This document shows, in pieces, positions 1 to 9,112 of a stretch of DNA of 64,000 nucleotides. Source of the stretch: Microvirga sp052114605 (GTDB lineage Bacteria > Pseudomonadota > Alphaproteobacteria > Rhizobiales > Beijerinckiaceae). The stretch's first letter is position 1. Every line of letters starts with the position of its first letter. The stretch lies in the NCBI RefSeq assembly GCF_052114605.1, contig NZ_JBFRFB010000014.1, forward strand, positions 1 through 64,000. The letters run 5' to 3'. The position numbers and the translations under genes are program-made. Below the pieces are notes generated by a model, which did not search any database, was not told where the DNA came from, and saw only the letters and a list, made by a program, of their open reading frames with translations.

Positions 1-1244
1 GAGACGTAGTGGAATCCGTGGTGGCGCATTTCCTCGGGGCGGTAGACATTGCGCAGGTCCACCACCACGGGAGCAGCCAGCGCCGCCTTCAGGCGTCGCA
101 GATCCAGCGCCCGGAACATGTCCCACTCGGTCACGATCACCAGCGCATCNGCATCGCGCGCGCAGTCATAGGCGTCCTTGGCATAATCCACATCCGTGAG
201 CATGTGGCTTGCCGCAGCCATGCCCTCGGGGTCATAGGCCCGCACCCTNGCCCCCGCATCCTGCAGCGCCGCGATCACGTCGATCGAGGGCGCCTCACGC
301 ATGTCGTCGGTGTTGGGCTTGAAGGTCAGCCCCAGCACCGCGATCGTCTTCCCCCGCACCGAGCCGCCGCAGGCCGTGATCACCTTGCGGCCCATGGCAC
401 GCTTGCGCTGGCCGTTGACCGCCGCCACCGTCTCCACCAGCCGCATCGGCGCNGCNTGNTCCTGCGCCGTCTTGATCAGCGCCAGCGTGTCCTTGGGAAA
501 GCACGAGCCGCCATAGCCCGGNCCCGCATGCAGGAACTTCGAGCCGATGCGGTTGTCGAGGCCGATGCCGCGGGCCACGTCCTGGACATTGGCGCCGACC
601 TGCTCGCACAGGTCCGCGATCTCGTTGATGAAGGTGATCTTGGTGGCCAAAAATGCATTGGCCGCGTACTTCGTCAGCTCCGCCGTGCGCCGCGACATGG
701 CGAGCAGTGGTGACTGGTTGAGGTAGAGCGGGCGGTAGACATCGTTCATCGCGGCCTTGGCACGCTCGTCCTCGGTGCCGATGACGATGCGGTCGGGGCG
801 CTTGAAGTCGGCAATCGCCGCGCCTTCGCGTAAAAATTCCGGGTTCGAGACGACCGCGAAGTCGGCGTCAGGGCGTGCCTCGCGGATGATGCGCTCGACC
901 TCGTCGCCGGTGCCCACGGGCACGGTCGATTTGGTGACGACCACGGTGTAGCCGTCCATGGCCCCGGCGATCTCCCGGGCCGCCTGATAGACATAGGACA
1001 GGTCGGCATGGCCGTCGCCGCGGCGGGACGGGGTGCCCACCGCGATGAACACGGCCTCGGCGGCTTTGACGGGGCCTGCCAGCTCGGTGGTGAAGGTGAG
1101 GCGGCCCTCGCGCACATTCTTGGCGACGAGTTCGGCGAGCCCCGGCTCGAAGATGGGGATTTCGCCGCGGTTGAGGGCCTCGATCTTGGCCGGGTCCTTG
1201 TCGACGCAGCTACGGTTAGCCGGGTCATCTGTCACGCGCCTCAT
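1..1244 (-). pseudogene. ugd: UDP-glucose 6-dehydrogenase, 5'-truncated and cut by window edge
   Basis: The frame reads continuously as UDP-glucose 6-dehydrogenase, the NAD-dependent oxidase that makes UDP-glucuronate. Visible landmarks are CVDKDPAKIEALNRGEIPIF, FIAVGTPSRRGDG, the catalytic-cysteine motif GYGGSCFPKD, and the C-terminal YRPEEMRHHGF; only the last few residues lie beyond position 1. Family members start with about 25-30 residues containing the GxGxxG dinucleotide motif. Here similarity stops at the CVDKD cysteine (about 1208), and the only in-frame start (1244) adds the unrelated MRRVTDDPANRS. With half of the first NAD-binding unit gone the product should be inactive, so I call it a pseudogene or a recombination/assembly junction. 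Six ambiguous bases (150, 249, 453, 456, 459, 522) do not break the frame, and all fall at third codon positions. Confidence 0.8.
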
Positions 1245-1668
1245 TCTTGCCGAAGGGCCATAGGTCGCATCGCCTACACTATGGAAATCTCGGCGGCAAG
1301 CAGGGCAGGGCCGCCACACCAGCGTGTCTAAGTCTAGAAAACCCAACGCTCACGCTTAAGGGCGATTCTCGGCTTATCTGCGCCCGAATTCTCACGTGAC
1401 TTGGTTGGTCTTAGAGCTCCCTCAGATAGGCAGGAACCTCGCTGCGGCAGAGAGGCGAAATCCAAAGCCCGTCAGGCAACTTTCGTTAAAAGAAAGGGGT
1501 TGACCGGCGCACCTGTAGTCCCTACGCGTTCATAACAATGAAACGTTGGCCAATTTTTCCGAATTGGGCGAAATCTGCGATAAAGTCAGGCTTTGACGTA
1601 GGCAACTCATGAATGAGATCGCCGTCACGGTACGTTTCTAGAGACTTTTTGCCGTCGGAGACGCAACT
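1245..1668. other. Intergenic spacer with no gene seen
   Basis: About 420 bases between the broken ugd and the first glycosyltransferase. I see no coding frame with family similarity and no clear hairpin. The base composition is less GC-rich than the flanking genes towards its right end, and the promoter of the following gene must lie here, but I could not settle on -35/-10 elements. Confidence 0.5.
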
Positions 1669-2730
1669 TTGAAGCTGATTATCCAGATACCCTGTTACAA
1701 TGAAGCCGGGACCCTTGCGATCGCTCTAGCGGCTCTTCCGCGCACCGTGCCGGGATTTGACGTCGTCGAGTGGCTCGTGATCGATGACGGAAGTGCAGAT
1801 GAGACGGTGCGCATCGCCTTGGAAAACGGCGTCGATCATGTGGTGAGCCACAGTCGAAATCAGGGGCTCGCCCGCGGTTTCATGACCGGCTTGGAGGCAT
1901 GCCTCGAACGTGGGGCGGATGTCATCGTCAATACGGATGCCGACAACCAATACAATGCGGATGATATCCCGGCGCTAGTGACCCCGATCCTGCAGCACAA
2001 GGCAGATATTGTGGTTGGTGCACGCCCGATCGATACGATCGAACATTTTTCTCCAGCCAAGAAATTTCTGCAGAAGCTGGGCAGCTGGGTCGTCCGTGTC
2101 GTCAGTCGCACCAGCATTCCGGATGCTCCAAGTGGCTTCCGGGCCATGAGCCGGGCAGCAGCGCAGCGCTTGGTCGTGTTCAGCGACTATACCTACACTC
2201 TTGAGACAATCATCCAGGCCGGGCAAAAGAACATGGCGATCGTGTCAGTTCCGATCCGCGTCAACGAAGACCTGCGCCCATCGCGTCTCCTCAAAAGCAT
2301 CCCGTCGTATATCCAGCGCTCTATCGGCACGATGGTTCGAATCTTTGTGATCTATCGACCTTTCCGCTTTTTCGGCATCCTCGGCGGCGTCCTGTTCTTC
2401 CTGGGGTTCCTGCTTGGGCTGCGCTTCCTGTACTACTACTTTACCGGCACCGGTGAAGGTCATGTACAGTCGCTGATTCTAGCATCCGTGCTGCTCGGCA
2501 TGGGATTCCAGACCTTTCTTGTCGCTTTCCTGGCCGATCTGCTGGCCGCGAACAGGAAGCTGCTCGAGGATATCCGCGTCACCGTCAAACGCGGTCCCAC
2601 GGACATGAGCCACAACACCGTCAACCTTGAAGACGTGACATTGCGGCAGAATACCTCGACGTTCCTGGGACAACATGGAAGTGCGACTGGCGCTGAGACT
2701 CATGCAGAGAATGTGATAGCCAGCCGCTGA
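1669..2730 (+). CDS. GT2 glycosyltransferase, DPM1/polyprenyl-phosphate type with two C-terminal TM helices
   Basis: A 353-residue family 2 glycosyltransferase. The N-terminal GT-A domain shows the opening IPCYNEAGT, the VIDDGSADET acidic motif near residue 38 and a TDADNQYNADD metal-binding motif near residue 90. PSGFRAMS follows at about residue 158. Two hydrophobic segments at about residues 236-264 and 268-300 anchor it in the membrane. Enzymes of this layout usually transfer a sugar from a nucleotide donor to polyprenyl phosphate on the cytoplasmic face. The start is TTG; a purine-rich stretch (CGGAGACG) lies at ribosome-binding distance and no better in-frame ATG was seen. The next gene encodes a flippase-like membrane protein 44 bp downstream, which fits lipid-linked sugar delivery. 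Donor sugar unknown. Confidence 0.85.
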   Translation: MKLIIQIPCYNEAGTLAIALAALPRTVPGFDVVEWLVIDDGSADETVRIALENGVDHVVSHSRNQGLARGFMTGLEACLERGADVIVNTDADNQYNADDIPALVTPILQHKADIVVGARPIDTIEHFSPAKKFLQKLGSWVVRVVSRTSIPDAPSGFRAMSRAAAQRLVVFSDYTYTLETIIQAGQKNMAIVSVPIRVNEDLRPSRLLKSIPSYIQRSIGTMVRIFVIYRPFRFFGILGGVLFFLGFLLGLRFLYYYFTGTGEGHVQSLILASVLLGMGFQTFLVAFLADLLAANRKLLEDIRVTVKRGPTDMSHNTVNLEDVTLRQNTSTFLGQHGSATGAETHAENVIASR

Positions 2731-2774
2731 AGGCCGGGCATCTTTGGCCCGCGGCTATCAACTGATCAAAAGGT

Positions 2775-3761
2775 ATGGCGATGAGCTCGAAGACTGCCGG
2801 TGGCGCCGAGGGGAATGGCTGCCCAGATCAAGAGCTCTCCACACCGGATCAGGCAAAGACGCCGGCCTCAGCTGCGCGCCGCTCCTCCTTGCTGGCCGGC
2901 ATGAAGAAGTACATGCATTGGTTCGGCAGCGCCGTGGCCGTGATCGGAATTTTCTTCGTCGCTACCCGCCTGCGCGACTACAGCTCCCAGATCGATTTCA
3001 AGGATTTCGGCCAGGAGATCTGGTGGGTTGTCGGGGGCTGTGCGGTGGCCTACTGCATCGCGAACAACCTGATGGCGCTGGCCTGGTGGAACCTGCTTGT
3101 CCAGTTCGGGTCCGTGACGCCACGCCGCTGGGCAATCAGAACCTACGGCATCTCCCAGCTCGCCAAATATGTGCCCGGCAACATCTTCCACCTTGCCGGT
3201 CGGCAGGCCATGGGCATGGCTGCAGGCGTGTCCGGTTGGACTCTCGCGAAATCGACGTTCTGGGAACTGGGAATGCTCGCGATTGCAGGATCCCTGTTCG
3301 GCGCTTTGGTCCTGCCTCTGGTCGTGCCCTGGCTGCCGCTTCCGCTGGGGATCGCCGCCTTCGTTGTGGCGCTCGCGGTCGTGGCTTTCGGTTTCACAAT
3401 GTATTTCGGCCAAGCGGCTCTGCGGGCATTCGGCCTTTACGTCACCTTCGTGACCATCTCGGGCGTTCTGTTCGTATGCCTGATCGAAATGATCTTCCCA
3501 TCCGCCATAACATCCAGCTCGGGCTGGATCATGCTGTGCAGCGCCTACATCGTGGCTTGGCTCATTGGCCTGGTCACTCCTGGCGCGCCAGCCGGCGTCG
3601 GGGTCAGGGAACTCATCCTGGTCTTCCTGTTGCAAGGACTTGTCGGTGAGAGCGAACTGGTGCTGACCGTGGTCTTGGGGCGGGTCGTCACGGTGACAGG
3701 CGATTTCCTGTTCTTCCTGACCTCGTGGCTGCTGAAGAAGAGCAATCCTGCCACAGCCTAA
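2775..3761 (+). CDS. LPG-synthase-TM / UPF0104-type integral membrane protein
   Basis: A 328-residue protein with about eight hydrophobic helices after a roughly 45-residue polar, alanine- and serine-rich N-terminus. The motif GLVTPGAPAGVGVRE near residue 270 is the hallmark of the lysylphosphatidylglycerol-synthase transmembrane (UPF0104/AglD-like) family. The protein has only the membrane part of MprF and none of its soluble aminoacyl-transferase part. Such stand-alone proteins occur beside polyprenyl-phosphate glycosyltransferases and are suspected lipid-linked sugar translocases. It sits directly after a GT2 gene, so a flippase role is a reasonable inference, not shown. A second in-frame ATG lies two codons downstream at 2781. 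Confidence 0.75.
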   Translation: MAMSSKTAGGAEGNGCPDQELSTPDQAKTPASAARRSSLLAGMKKYMHWFGSAVAVIGIFFVATRLRDYSSQIDFKDFGQEIWWVVGGCAVAYCIANNLMALAWWNLLVQFGSVTPRRWAIRTYGISQLAKYVPGNIFHLAGRQAMGMAAGVSGWTLAKSTFWELGMLAIAGSLFGALVLPLVVPWLPLPLGIAAFVVALAVVAFGFTMYFGQAALRAFGLYVTFVTISGVLFVCLIEMIFPSAITSSSGWIMLCSAYIVAWLIGLVTPGAPAGVGVRELILVFLLQGLVGESELVLTVVLGRVVTVTGDFLFFLTSWLLKKSNPATA

Positions 3762-3929
3762 GCGCTGAGTGCGAGATCGCAAGAGAGCCTGACGCCCTGT
3801 TCACGCCTTCGACACGTCGGCCCCTATTCCTCAGATAAAGAATATGATCCTCAAGGGTGGTGCTGGCGCCGGACCCCGCTTGGATCTGGCTGTGGCATAG
3901 CATCAGCTGGTATCGGCCCCGGCATAAGG

Positions 3930-3954
3930 ATTGACCCCTGTGGTCGGGGTCAAT
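3930..3954. terminator. 9-bp hairpin between convergent genes
   Basis: Perfect inverted repeat: ATTGACCCC at 3930-3938 and GGGGTCAAT at 3946-3954 with a 7-base loop. It lies downstream of the UPF0104-type gene. There is no long T tract, so it may protect RNA 3' ends rather than act as a classic intrinsic terminator. Confidence 0.4.
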
Positions 3955-3975
3955 ATCGATTGGACATGCCTCTAG

Positions 3976-4020
3976 GGCGAAAGGCTCGCTCACCACCTGT
4001 GTGAGCGAGAAATCCTTTCC
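3976..4020. terminator. Long hairpin between convergent genes
   Basis: CTCGCTCAC (3985-3993) pairs with GTGAGCGAG (4001-4009), and the stem can extend through GAAAGG (3979-3984) and CCTTTC (4014-4019) across a small bulge. It lies just past the stop codon of the minus-strand membrane protein and after the plus-strand one, so it probably serves both transcripts. Confidence 0.5.
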
Positions 4021-4028
4021 GCAATCAG

Positions 4029-6251
4029 CTATTCGACGCCGATCTTTTTGAGCATGACACCGAGAGATCTCGGGTCCTGAATACCGATCTTTGTCGGTGA
4101 CAAAAGCTGATCGATCTTGAACTCCAAAACATTGATGCCATCCTCGCTCAACGCCGAGCTCGGCACTGTGATGGTTTCTACCTCCTCACGCTGAGGCCCG
4201 GCATATATGCGCTCGTGCACAACGGTCCCATTTATAACAAACTGCACCTTCATCTGATCCGTTGGACGTGGAACGAAGGGCGAGAGGTTGATCTGCAATT
4301 TCAGGTCCTGCTGCTTCGGTAAGTGGAGAAGCACATTGGACACTTTGCGTGTCGACCAGATCCCGGTCGTTTCTAAACGAGACCAGCCCCGGTGTAGCAT
4401 GAGTTCGGGATTTATGCCGCCGATCTTGGTTGAGACGGACGAGCCTCTCTTGAGCTTGATCGGCTCCCGATTTCGCAGCTGGTCATAACTCTGCTGAACC
4501 CAGGCCTCACCCATTCCCTTCAGGCCCGGCTTCAGCCTGACGACTGCGAAATGATCGCTATAAGACACAGTGAGGCGAGGATCTTCGGCAAGCTTGGCGG
4601 CTATCGCTGAAAGTTCATCCTTGAAGACCAGTTTGAGAGGGGCGCTGTGAGCGGTCGCCAGAAAATCGATATAGGTGATCGCGACGGCATTCGCGTCCTC
4701 ATTTTCGAGCACGGCTCTGACATTCGTCAAGAAATCAGGGTCGATCGCATCCTGGCTGAAGCGCTTCATCGTTTCCGGCCAAGCTTCCCGAGCGGCTTCG
4801 AGATTCTTGTCGCCGCCGATATTATACGTCCGGATATCGAGCTTGCTTGCGAGGTAATTGACGAAGAAGTCGTTCCGGAACGGCAGGAATGCGACGGTCT
4901 CCTCTTTGTTCACGAGAGGGGCCAGTTCTCGCACCACCTCGTCCCGGGACGAGACCGCAGCCCGTGCATTATGGTAGCTGCTGATCGTGCCAATGGCTGG
5001 GATATTGAATGCCATGACCACCAGCAGAACGACGATCTTCTGCGTGATCGACCAGCGCTGACTGGAAAGCACCAGGGCCAAGATAGCCCAGCAGCCGAAT
5101 ACGCCCAAGGCGACCCACCGATAGCTGGCACGCATGCTCTTGAAGCCTGGAAGGCGCTCAGAAAACCATGCATTTCCAGTCGGAAACAGTTCGAAGCTTT
5201 TAGGCATCAACTGATCCATGCCGTCTGGGCGTTGGACTAGGAGCTTAAAGGACGGTCCCAAGGACATGTAGAAGCCGAACACAGCGATTAGCCCGAATAG
5301 GACCAGCAGTCTTTTATCGCTTTTTGCTGTGGCTGCGGCGTAAATCGCCGCAAGAATGATAGCCACCGAGAAGGACGATTTGAAAACCGAACTGTCACCG
5401 AAATATTGGGGTGCCGTTCGTGCCTCGCTGAGCCCGATCAGGTCAGGCAGGAACAGGACGCCTTTCGTGGCGACGATGAAAAACTCCAGATTTGCTCCCC
5501 ATCCGCGGAAGAAGTCGATCGGGGAGGGGACAAATTCGGCCTGTCCGACGTAAAGGGCGTAAAGGACATAAGAAACCAGAAGCCCCACGCCTATGGAGCA
5601 ACATTTGATGGCTTCCCTGCCCAGATCGTTGCGACGGTGTTGGATCAAGGAAAACAGGAGCGCGAAGCCTGTGGCCACGGCGAACATCATGTACGTGTAG
5701 CCGTCCATGAATACCGAGATCTGGCATGCCAGCAGAAACAGAGCGAAGTTCGATATGCTTTTCGGATTATCGAGGACGCGAACCGCGCAATAAAAATAGA
5801 AGGGGAGCAGAGCGATTCCGAGCGCCAGCATGGAATAGCCATGATGGAACCAGAGCACCGGCATCGTGCACCAGAGCGTTGCCGACAGCAGAGACATGAT
5901 CGCTTCCGCTCCGAGCCTCCGCGTAAGCTTGTATGCACCTGCGAATGCGATGGTCAGCCAGAGCGCGAACGCGGCCGAATAGGCATCCGCCGCCGAGAGT
6001 CCCAACTTCAGAAATGCGGAAGTCACCAACGCGCCCGACAGGCCAAAGGCTATTGCTGCCGGCTCCGGTGCTCCGATGTTGTGAGCAAATATGGAAAACC
6101 CATCGTTGATGAAGGACTGCGCGAAGCCGGTTGTCCAGAATGCTTGGGCTGTCGTTGGTATTAAAAGCCCCGGAACAGTCCCGTTGATGACGAAAACTAC
6201 AGCAAGCAGAGGTATTGCTGTGGTTGCAACAAAAAGTCGATGAGTCGACAT
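4029..6251 (-). CDS. Large polytopic membrane protein, GT-C-like, with C-terminal beta-sandwich module
   Basis: A 740-residue protein that I do not recognise by name. From the ATG at 6251 (preceded by GGGAACC) it opens with a hydrophobic helix containing TTAIPLLAVVFVINGTVPG. About ten more membrane segments run to roughly residue 440. A soluble, presumably periplasmic part follows. The layout matches GT-C fold glycosyltransferases that use polyprenyl-phosphate sugars. The last 120 residues look like a beta-sandwich: GWSRLETTGIWS near residue 620, then FVINGTVVHERIY and DGINVLEFKI. Two other proteins in this locus end or continue in a related way. An upstream in-frame ATG at 6407 would add 52 polar residues and looks less likely. 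Confidence 0.65.
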   Translation of the reverse strand: MSTHRLFVATTAIPLLAVVFVINGTVPGLLIPTTAQAFWTTGFAQSFINDGFSIFAHNIGAPEPAAIAFGLSGALVTSAFLKLGLSAADAYSAAFALWLTIAFAGAYKLTRRLGAEAIMSLLSATLWCTMPVLWFHHGYSMLALGIALLPFYFYCAVRVLDNPKSISNFALFLLACQISVFMDGYTYMMFAVATGFALLFSLIQHRRNDLGREAIKCCSIGVGLLVSYVLYALYVGQAEFVPSPIDFFRGWGANLEFFIVATKGVLFLPDLIGLSEARTAPQYFGDSSVFKSSFSVAIILAAIYAAATAKSDKRLLVLFGLIAVFGFYMSLGPSFKLLVQRPDGMDQLMPKSFELFPTGNAWFSERLPGFKSMRASYRWVALGVFGCWAILALVLSSQRWSITQKIVVLLVVMAFNIPAIGTISSYHNARAAVSSRDEVVRELAPLVNKEETVAFLPFRNDFFVNYLASKLDIRTYNIGGDKNLEAAREAWPETMKRFSQDAIDPDFLTNVRAVLENEDANAVAITYIDFLATAHSAPLKLVFKDELSAIAAKLAEDPRLTVSYSDHFAVVRLKPGLKGMGEAWVQQSYDQLRNREPIKLKRGSSVSTKIGGINPELMLHRGWSRLETTGIWSTRKVSNVLLHLPKQQDLKLQINLSPFVPRPTDQMKVQFVINGTVVHERIYAGPQREEVETITVPSSALSEDGINVLEFKIDQLLSPTKIGIQDPRSLGVMLKKIGVE

Positions 6252-6885
6252 CGTCCGGTTCCCGTTTTCACTTACGGGTTGGCTGTATATCGGCGGTTGA
6301 AAGCTAAAGCTAGGCCCTGCGGGTTCATTTGCGCGAGAGGGCGCAAGTGGCATTCGCCTATAAGAATACTTTGAAACCACCTTGGGGCCAGAGGCCGCAT
6401 CGACCAAGCAGACTGTGGGGAGGGGCGGCCTGCGGCTTTAGGGAGCAGTCCTCGTTATGCGCCGACCTGGTGCCGAATCAGATCCTGGGCGCTGGAGATA
6501 TCTCAAAGGGGGGGTGACCTTGGGTAAGGCGCCCGGTCGTTGCGCTTCGGTGGCGTGAGGCTGTGTTGTTTCGCGAGAGATCAGGCCTGTCTGGAGGCCG
6601 AGATGGGGTGCTGGCCGTGTCGCGGTGGGATTCCCAAACGGCAGAGAATTTCGACGTGGCCTAATCTGCGGGCGGACCGGTAGAGTCGTTGACAGATCTT
6701 GAGCTTACACGGTAAGTGCAGCCTTCATGATGGGCAGCCGCCGGTTTTTCTGGAATTCGGCTCTGGACCTTGCCGGAAGGCAAGATGTCGGACCGGAGCG
6801 ATCCGCGCCGAGCAGCGGGCTGAGCCATCACAGCGTCGGTCTCAGACTTCGGGCGCTTTCAAGTGATTAGTCGAGGTTATACGAG
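6252..6885. other. Intergenic region with no gene seen
   Basis: About 630 bases between the divergent membrane-protein gene and gmd. Short open frames here show no family similarity and no good ribosome-binding sites. It should hold the promoters for both directions. I saw no terminal inverted repeats or transposase remnant that I could defend. Confidence 0.45.
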
Positions 6886-7878
6886 ATGACGAATAGGAAA
6901 AAAGCGCTGATCACCGGCGTGACGGGACAGGACGGAGCCTACCTTTCAAAGCTTTTGCTGGACAAGGGCTATGAGGTTCACGGGTTGCTGCGCCGCAGCG
7001 CGTCGGCCGACGTCGTCGATTCCCGCCTCAAGTGGATCGGCGTGGCAGGCAAGATCGTGCTGCACGACGGCAACCTGACCGATCTGTCGGGCCTGATCCG
7101 GGTGATGAACGAGGTTCGGCCTGACGAGGTCTACAATCTGGCCGCGCAATCCTTCGTCAAATCCTCTTGGCAGCAGCCGCTCCTGACCGGCACCGTGACC
7201 GGTCTCGGCGCGGCCAACATGCTCGAGGCGGTTCGCCTCGCCTGCCCCGAGGCTCGCTTCTATCAGGCCTCCTCGTCCGAGATGTACGGCCTGATCCAGG
7301 AGCCGGTGCAGTCCGAGACGACGCCTTTCTACCCGCGTTCTCCCTACGCCGCGGCCAAGCTCTACGCTCACTGGATGACGGTGAACTACCGCGAGAGCTT
7401 CGGGCTGCATGCCTCGAGCGGCATTCTGTTCAACCACGAGTCGCCGCTGCGCGGCATCGAGTTCGTGACCCGCAAGATCACCGACGCCGCCGCGCGCATC
7501 AAGCTCGGTCTTCAGGACAAGGTCGCCCTCGGCAATCTCGACGCGACGCGCGACTGGGGCCACGCACGGGATTACGTCAAGGCGATGTGGCTGATGCTGC
7601 AGCAGGACACGCCTGACGATTATGTCGTGGCGACCGGCCGAACCGTTTCGGTGAAGGATTTCTGCCGCCTGGCTTTCTCCCATGTCGGCCTGAACATGGA
7701 AGACCACGTGACGGTCGATCCGCGCTTCCTGCGCCCAGCTGAAGTCGATGTTCTGCTCGGCGATCCGGCCAAGGCGAATGCAAAGCTCGGCTGGAAGGCC
7801 GAGACGAGCCTTGAGCAGCTTGTGTCCGAGATGGTCGAGGCCGATCTCGCTCGCTTGAAAAAGCATGAGCATCTCTGA
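6886..7878 (+). CDS. gmd: GDP-mannose 4,6-dehydratase
   Basis: A 330-residue short-chain dehydrogenase/reductase of the extended type, the usual length for bacterial Gmd. It converts GDP-D-mannose to GDP-4-dehydro-6-deoxy-D-mannose. Seen are the NADP-binding GVTGQDGAYL at residues 10-19, NLAAQSFV near residue 84, the SSSEMYG motif, the YPRSPYAAAKLYAHW catalytic Tyr-Lys motif and NHESPLRG. The gene is followed after 20 bp by the reductase rmd. Its product could also feed the perosamine synthase-like aminotransferase at 31515. The GDP-mannose supply is encoded by manC at 36111. Confidence 0.95.
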   Translation: MTNRKKALITGVTGQDGAYLSKLLLDKGYEVHGLLRRSASADVVDSRLKWIGVAGKIVLHDGNLTDLSGLIRVMNEVRPDEVYNLAAQSFVKSSWQQPLLTGTVTGLGAANMLEAVRLACPEARFYQASSSEMYGLIQEPVQSETTPFYPRSPYAAAKLYAHWMTVNYRESFGLHASSGILFNHESPLRGIEFVTRKITDAAARIKLGLQDKVALGNLDATRDWGHARDYVKAMWLMLQQDTPDDYVVATGRTVSVKDFCRLAFSHVGLNMEDHVTVDPRFLRPAEVDVLLGDPAKANAKLGWKAETSLEQLVSEMVEADLARLKKHEHL

Positions 7879-7898
7879 GGCGATCCGGCAGCACTGAT

Positions 7899-8858
7899 AT
7901 GCGGATACTCATCACAGGTGTGCAGGGCTTCGTTGGTCCATACCTGGCTCAAGCGCTACGGCGCGCCTGTGGTGAAATTGCGATCATCCCGACAGGGAAA
8001 GGGGCAGGGGAGCACCCGCTCCTTGGCTCCGTTTCATCTCTGGACGTCACGGATCTGAACGCGGTCAAAGCCGCCATCAGCCGCCATCAGCCCACTCATG
8101 TCATCAATCTGGCCGGATTGGCTGCTCCTGCTGCGGCGACGTCCAATCCGGCGATCGCATGGCAGGTGCATGTTCAGGGCGCGCTCAATCTCGCTCACGC
8201 GATCCTGGACGTGGCGCCTCAGTGCTGGTTGCTCAATGTCGGATCCGGTCTGGTCTATGGAGACAGCGCGAAGCCGGGACTTCCTCTCGACGAAACCGCG
8301 CTGCTCGCCCCCGTCGACGAATATGGCGTCACCAAAGCCGCCGCGGACCTTGCCCTGGGCGCATTGACGCGGCGCGGTCTCAAGAGCATCCGCTTCCGTC
8401 CCTTCAACCATTTCGGTCCGGGACAGGCGGAAACATTCGTTATCCCAGCCTTTGCCATGCAGATCGCCCAGATCGAGGCAGGCCTTGCGAAACCTGTCAT
8501 CCATGTCGGCAATCTCGATGCGGAGCGGGATTTTCTCGACGTGCGGGACGTGGTGGACGCCTATGCCTTGGCCGTTCTGCGCACGCAAGAGCTGCAGGAG
8601 GCCGGTCTTATCCTGAACGTGGCTTCCGGCGTGCCACGGCGCATCGGCGATGTGTTGCGGCAGCTGCTGGCGCAAAGCCGCGTAGATATCGCAATTGAAC
8701 AGGACCCGGAGCGCCTTCGCCCGAGCGACCTGCCGCGCATTATTGGAAATGCCGATCGCGCCCGCGAAGCACTCGGTTGGAAACCGGGCCATTCCTTCGA
8801 CGATACGCTTGCGGCCGTTCTGGAGGATTGCCGGATGAAAATCCGACCCTTGGGATAG
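7899..8858 (+). CDS. rmd: GDP-6-deoxy-D-mannose reductase
   Basis: A 319-residue extended SDR. The N-terminal ITGVQGFVGPYL is the Rossmann glycine motif, NLAGLAAPAAATSNP matches the substrate-loop region of Rmd proteins, GSGLVYGD carries the catalytic serine region and DEYGVTKAAADL the Tyr-Lys pair. RPFNHFGPGQ is also typical. Rmd reduces the 4-keto group of the Gmd product to give GDP-D-rhamnose. Adjacency to gmd supports this call over GDP-fucose synthase, whose sequence differs in these motifs. D-rhamnose is the building block of A-band-like O polysaccharides exported by ABC transporters, and Wzm/Wzt are present at 32.9-34.5 kb. Confidence 0.88.
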   Translation: MRILITGVQGFVGPYLAQALRRACGEIAIIPTGKGAGEHPLLGSVSSLDVTDLNAVKAAISRHQPTHVINLAGLAAPAAATSNPAIAWQVHVQGALNLAHAILDVAPQCWLLNVGSGLVYGDSAKPGLPLDETALLAPVDEYGVTKAAADLALGALTRRGLKSIRFRPFNHFGPGQAETFVIPAFAMQIAQIEAGLAKPVIHVGNLDAERDFLDVRDVVDAYALAVLRTQELQEAGLILNVASGVPRRIGDVLRQLLAQSRVDIAIEQDPERLRPSDLPRIIGNADRAREALGWKPGHSFDDTLAAVLEDCRMKIRPLG

Positions 8859-9112
8859 TGGAGTTGCGCTAGATCGGCAGGAATTGCTGTAGATGAGCGC
8901 CAATCTCGACAGAAAAACCCCAAACCTCGATTCCCCGAGAATAGCGGCGTCTTTGAAGATCCATTGTACTCATGCTACATGCCGTGGTGCCCAGCAGGCT
9001 CGCTATTGAGCTTGTGCAATGGCAGTTCTGTTGTCTTGCCTACGGTATCGATAGAACGCCGGTTCATTGTGAATAGCTGCCAAGTCCAGCATAGGTTAAA
9101 CGGGACATTGCC

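Noticed and set aside
2744..3649. A 301-codon plus-strand frame
   Set aside because: It overlaps the UPF0104-type gene in another frame and gives an Arg-rich translation without hydrophobic helices.
6252..6885. Gene-free stretch considered as a degraded insertion sequence
   Set aside because: No terminal inverted repeats, target duplication or transposase-like peptide could be seen.
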